Positions 60,829 to 64,000 of a DNA stretch of 64,000 nucleotides are shown piece by piece. The notes under the pieces were generated by a model, which saw only the letters and a program-made list of their open reading frames with translations, ran no database searches and was not told the origin of the DNA. Positions within the stretch are counted from its first letter, which is position 1. Every line of letters starts with the position of its first letter. The translations under genes were made by a program, and so were the position numbers. The stretch spans positions 1-64,000 of the forward strand of contig MBRE01000034.1 of the NCBI GenBank assembly GCA_001698425.1, in the 5' to 3' direction. This DNA is from Oscillatoriales cyanobacterium USR001. GTDB lineage: Bacteria > Cyanobacteriota > Cyanobacteriia > Cyanobacteriales > Microcoleaceae.

Positions 60829-61563
60829 CTACAAACCCTCAATTAAAGGTTGAGTAGACACTGCATCTAAACCCTGAGACTTCAACAAATCTGACCATTC
60901 AGTTGCCAGAGTAGAATCATTAGGAGTCTTCATTCGCAGTGCAGCCAAAGTAGTAATAGTTTCATACCACAAGCCATTTTTCGCATAAACTCCTAATCTT
61001 ATACGAGGATCGGGATTTGACAAATCATTCTTGAGTTCTGGTTGGGGTGCAATACGTTGTACCCATCCCTTAACAACCAAATCTGCCGAACGATCGTTGG
61101 GATCGCAAATCATCGAAAAAGACCAAACATATCGCTTGCCAACATCAAGAGCCTTGCGACTACCACTAGCAGGAGGAAGAGTTAGGCTAACAATACCAGA
61201 TTTAGTTGGTTTAAAAGTAGTCTCATAAACGACATCATCTTCAGTTTCAGTTAACAGAGTAAACTGAACTTTCGCTGAAGTTTGAGGAATAAAAACAAAA
61301 AAAGTAGGAGACTCTTCAACCGTTAAACCAATATTACTAACGGGCACCAAAGGAGTAATTGACAAACCAGCAGGACAAACCCCAGCGCCTCGGTGCGTTC
61401 CCCCTTGTCTATTGCCAGGGGCCGATACATCAGGAGGTCGAAAATTCACTTGACTTAAGAGTAGAGGTTCCGACTGAGCACGTAGCGCCGGAGAAAGTGC
61501 GATCGGCGTTAGGCCTAAAGATAAAGCGGCGGAAATTGTTGCTAAACGTAGAAAGTGTTTCAT
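60829..61563 (-). CDS. Secreted DUF928 family protein
   Basis: A 244-residue protein with a signal peptide (LATISAALSLGLTPIALSPA) and the DUF928 core: HRGAGVCPAGLSITPLVPVS, ESPTFFVFIPQTSAKVQFTL, IVSLTLPPASGSRKALDVGK and MICDPNDRSADLVVKGWVQR. DUF928 proteins are cyanobacterial, exported and of unknown function. The divergent neighbour encodes a CHASE2 sensor; this pairing is seen often in cyanobacteria. Confidence 0.9.
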   Translation of the reverse strand: MKHFLRLATISAALSLGLTPIALSPALRAQSEPLLLSQVNFRPPDVSAPGNRQGGTHRGAGVCPAGLSITPLVPVSNIGLTVEESPTFFVFIPQTSAKVQFTLLTETEDDVVYETTFKPTKSGIVSLTLPPASGSRKALDVGKRYVWSFSMICDPNDRSADLVVKGWVQRIAPQPELKNDLSNPDPRIRLGVYAKNGLWYETITTLAALRMKTPNDSTLATEWSDLLKSQGLDAVSTQPLIEGL

Positions 61564-62017
61564 TTTTTGTGCCTTTGAATATAGAATGCAAGAATTAACA
61601 GGAGCTATCCTATATTTACAGAAATCATCGAGTAAACACAGGGTCAGAGGCGAGCCAATTCAACAGCAGACAAGCTTTGTGATACACTACATTACAGACG
61701 CAGCGGGAATGTTCGCTGCCACTATCAGGGAGAAACAAGTTTATAAACATTACTTGTCTTCCACAGCGATCGCAAGATTGCACTGCATCTACTAGGGACA
61801 TCTTCCACACCTAAATCGATCAATAGCATTAATTAATCAAACCAGCAACAGTCTCAACAGCTATAGGGACTCAAAAAGACTTTTATACTCCGTAGGAGCC
61901 CCTAAAACAAGAGTTTTTGATATTTCTCAACTTTTGTTTTAAACTCAAACATCCCACTTCCACGCATCCGCTAAAAACTAAGTTAGTACGCAAGATGAAT
62001 TATAAAATGGAGCGACG
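61564..62017. other. Divergent intergenic region between DUF928 and CHASE2 genes
   Basis: About 450 bases with no convincing gene. Stop-free frames here give shadow-like products. It probably contains the promoters of both genes. One HIP1-like site (GCGATCGC near 61767) is present. No hairpin or riboswitch was recognised. Confidence 0.4.
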
Positions 62018-63688
62018 ATGATTGGTAAATTTGTCGAGAAAATATCCTCAGCTTTGCCCAAACTAAGCAACGTACAAAAATCAGCCCTAGCTTTTGCCAA
62101 ATCAGCAGGACTCACCAGTATTGCTGTCACATCTTTGTTAATAGGGGCGCGGCAAATAGGAATGCTAGAACCATTGGAATTAGGTGCTTTTGACCAGATG
62201 GTGCGATCGCGACCAGACGAAGGATCGGACTCCCGCCTTCTAGTAGTTGGCATTACCGAAGGAGATATCCAAAGGCTCAAAGAATGGCCAATATCCGATC
62301 GCAAAATAGCTCAAGTATTGCAAAAACTAGAACAACAACAGCCCATCGCCATCGGGTTAGATGTACTACGAGATGTCCCACTAGGAGAAGGTCGCCCAGA
62401 ATTAATCCAATATCTTCAAAATACATCTCGCTTAATTGGGGTATGCAAAGCCAGCGACCCCACAGGAGACAATCCCGGCTCCCCCCCACCTCCAGGACTA
62501 GCAACTCATCAAGTAGGATTTGCTGACTTCGGAGTAGATTCAGGCGGAGTCCTACGCCGCGCACTACTATTTATGACCCCTCCCGGAGTTAATAATAGCT
62601 ACCGTTCAGCAGAACTACACCTGTGCAACGATTCCTCTAATATACTTTTTTCCTTTGCTTTACAACTATCCCTGCGTTACCTACAAACAAAACAAATTAA
62701 TCCAGAACTAACCCCAGATCAATCTTTAAAACTCGGTTCCACCATACTGAGAAAGCTACAAAAAAATGACGGCGGCTACAAAAATATTGATGACAGGGGA
62801 TACCAAATACTAATTAATTACCGTTCCGCGCGCAATGTCGCCAAACTCGTCACCCTAACAGATGTTATAGAAGACAAAATCGATCCGAAATTTGTCAAAG
62901 ATAAAATTGTCCTAATTGGCTATACTAGCGACACCGTTAAAGACTATTTTTACACCCCCTACAGCGGTAGCAAACAAAATGACTTAGCCATGCCGGGAGT
63001 AGTAGCTCATGCCCAAGTAGTTAGTCAAATCCTCAGTGCAGTTTTAGACAAACGACCGTTATTTTGGTTTTGGTCAGAGTGGGGAGAAGTTCTGTGGCTT
63101 TGGGGGTGGTCAATGGTTGGAGGTGCGATCGCTTGGGGCATTCAGCAACCGTTGCGTTTTGGTTTAGTTGGGGGTGGGATGTTGATAGTGTCTTTGGGAC
63201 TGGGGTTTGGTATTTTTATGTTGGGAGGATGGGTTCCCGTTGCAGCACCCGCGATCGCGCTAATCGTCAGCGCAGGTAGCGTAGTTCTCATAGACAGATT
63301 TAACAAGGGTGGATACGGCAAAGTCATTACCGATAAGGTTAAACAAGTCTTTAAACTTGAAATTGACCAAACCAAAAAAGAGCAAGAAGTTGCCGAAATT
63401 ACCGAGTCTGACTTTTTCAAAGAGTTACAGCAAAAGAAAAGCGAATGGAAAGGCCGCAAAAGGGAATCTACCTCAAATGACGTACCTCAACCCCAAGAGC
63501 TTGAAACCACCGAAAGTCAGTCAGAGGAATATTTTACCCAGTTACAGCATAAGGCCAAACAACAGAGAGTTAAGATAACACAGGTAAGTGAGGAAAGTAC
63601 CTCTGAGGTAGCGATCGCCGAACCGACCAGGAACAACAACTCACTTACAGAAACCCCAGGCGACGAAGGTTTCATAGATTTGTCATAG
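62018..63688 (+). CDS. CHASE2 domain membrane sensor protein
   Basis: Residues 20-330 are an extracytoplasmic CHASE2 domain after a first membrane segment (TSIAVTSLLIGARQ): LGAFDQMVRSRPDEGSDSRL, LLVVGITEGDIQRL, IGLDVLRDVPLG, DKIVLIGYTSDTVKDYFYTP. Three C-terminal membrane helices follow (about 355-430). The last 125 residues are polar and helical (TKKEQEVAEITESDF) with no kinase or cyclase, unlike typical CHASE2 receptors. It probably signals by contact with partners such as the MinD-like ATPase encoded 59 bases downstream. The ligand is unknown. Confidence 0.9.
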   Translation: MIGKFVEKISSALPKLSNVQKSALAFAKSAGLTSIAVTSLLIGARQIGMLEPLELGAFDQMVRSRPDEGSDSRLLVVGITEGDIQRLKEWPISDRKIAQVLQKLEQQQPIAIGLDVLRDVPLGEGRPELIQYLQNTSRLIGVCKASDPTGDNPGSPPPPGLATHQVGFADFGVDSGGVLRRALLFMTPPGVNNSYRSAELHLCNDSSNILFSFALQLSLRYLQTKQINPELTPDQSLKLGSTILRKLQKNDGGYKNIDDRGYQILINYRSARNVAKLVTLTDVIEDKIDPKFVKDKIVLIGYTSDTVKDYFYTPYSGSKQNDLAMPGVVAHAQVVSQILSAVLDKRPLFWFWSEWGEVLWLWGWSMVGGAIAWGIQQPLRFGLVGGGMLIVSLGLGFGIFMLGGWVPVAAPAIALIVSAGSVVLIDRFNKGGYGKVITDKVKQVFKLEIDQTKKEQEVAEITESDFFKELQQKKSEWKGRKRESTSNDVPQPQELETTESQSEEYFTQLQHKAKQQRVKITQVSEESTSEVAIAEPTRNNNSLTETPGDEGFIDLS

Positions 63689-63747
63689 GTAATAGAGTAG
63701 TAGTTACGGCGTTTCTCTAACAATTTAGTATTTATAGCAGGTAAATC

Positions 63748-64000
63748 ATGTCCAAAGTAGTATCTATACACTCATACCGAGGTGGAACTGGTAAATCGAA
63801 TACAACAGCAAACCTCGCTTGTACGGTTGCTAGTTACGGAAAACGAGTGGCGATCGTGGATACAGACATTCAATCACCTGGGATTCATGTTCTTTTTGGT
63901 TTCAGCGAAGAAAACATGAAACGCTCCCTCAATGATTATTTGTGGGCTCGCTGCAAAATCTCTGAAACCGCCTACGATATGAGTGCCAAACTACCAAAAA
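63748..64000 (+). CDS. MinD/ParA-like ATPase (3' end outside window)
   Basis: The frame starts at ATG63748 after AGCAGGTAAATC and runs off the right edge. It begins SKVVSIHSYRGGTGKSNTTA, with a deviant Walker A (RGGTGKS), then VAIVDTDIQSPGIHVLFGF. This is the N-terminal third of a MinD/ParA-type ATPase. It is probably co-transcribed with the CHASE2 gene. Later motifs cannot be checked. Confidence 0.9.
   Translation, partial: MSKVVSIHSYRGGTGKSNTTANLACTVASYGKRVAIVDTDIQSPGIHVLFGFSEENMKRSLNDYLWARCKISETAYDMSAKLPK

Noticed and set aside
60747-60842. N-terminal extension of the HAD hydrolase
   Set aside because: It would be translated from a terminator hairpin and a purine tract, giving a Phe/Leu/Ser-rich stretch unlike the family.
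61586-61810. Short overlapping frames between the DUF928 and CHASE2 genes
   Set aside because: They overlap on opposite strands, and neither has a domain or ribosome site.

Overview
The window looks like chromosomal DNA of a filamentous, Oscillatoriales-like cyanobacterium. The palindrome GCGATCGC (HIP1) and its core recur throughout. Cyanobacterial families are frequent: COP23, DUF1822, DUF928, a GUN4 domain, a PsbP-like domain, a high-light-inducible protein, and CHAT proteins with long tails. Genus and species cannot be read from the sequence.

Positions 1-26.5 kb form a dense biological-conflict island. Six CHAT (caspase-like) proteins share one core, but each carries a different extra module: a P-loop GTPase-like tail, a zinc ribbon plus two-membrane-segment sensor, a TIR domain, a membrane anchor plus PsbP-like domain, an inactive-STAND (iSTAND) domain, or an N-terminal constant-component domain. 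Two are preceded by DUF1822 genes. A TIR-GUN4-membrane protein follows the CHAT-TIR gene. At 20.76-26.50 kb four overlapping genes (CHAT-iSTAND, MoxR AAA+ ATPase, VWA protein, helical domain-CHAT) form the best candidate for a little-described system. Its last CHAT domain has lost the catalytic His but kept the Cys. Also in the island are a JAB/E2-like/E1 fusion with a possible E2-like partner, three secreted trypsin-like/COP23 genes after a stand-alone COP23 gene, and DUF433/PIN-like toxin-antitoxin pairs.

Positions 26.5-38 kb are a worn accessory zone. They hold palindromic elements, a deleted brnT toxin beside intact brnA, a MazF-type pair, tRNA-Val, radC, a 14-blade WD40 NB-ARC protein, an IS with a crippled ISAs1-type transposase and a perfect 10-bp target duplication, a TPR regulator, secreted lectin/M23-like proteins and a toxin/immunity-like pair.

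Positions 38-53 kb are mostly core metabolism: sdhB, a high-light-inducible protein, an HtrA-like protease and PPC-domain proteins, a HEPN pair, msrB, upp with a DUF1688 gene, a sugar epimerase with a GtrA-glycosyltransferase fusion, ahcY, dedA and icd. Between dedA and icd lies a toxin/immunity module broken by a 188-bp inverted-repeat element.

Positions 53-57.5 kb hold a 28-repeat CRISPR array with no cas genes in the window, a ParDE-type pair, and a TacAT-type pair flanked by a 220-bp direct duplication that carries its promoter and operator-like palindromes. Positions 57.5-64 kb hold a polysaccharide deacetylase, a NurA nuclease, a HAD hydrolase, a DUF928 protein, a CHASE2 membrane sensor and the start of a MinD/ParA-like ATPase that runs off the right edge.
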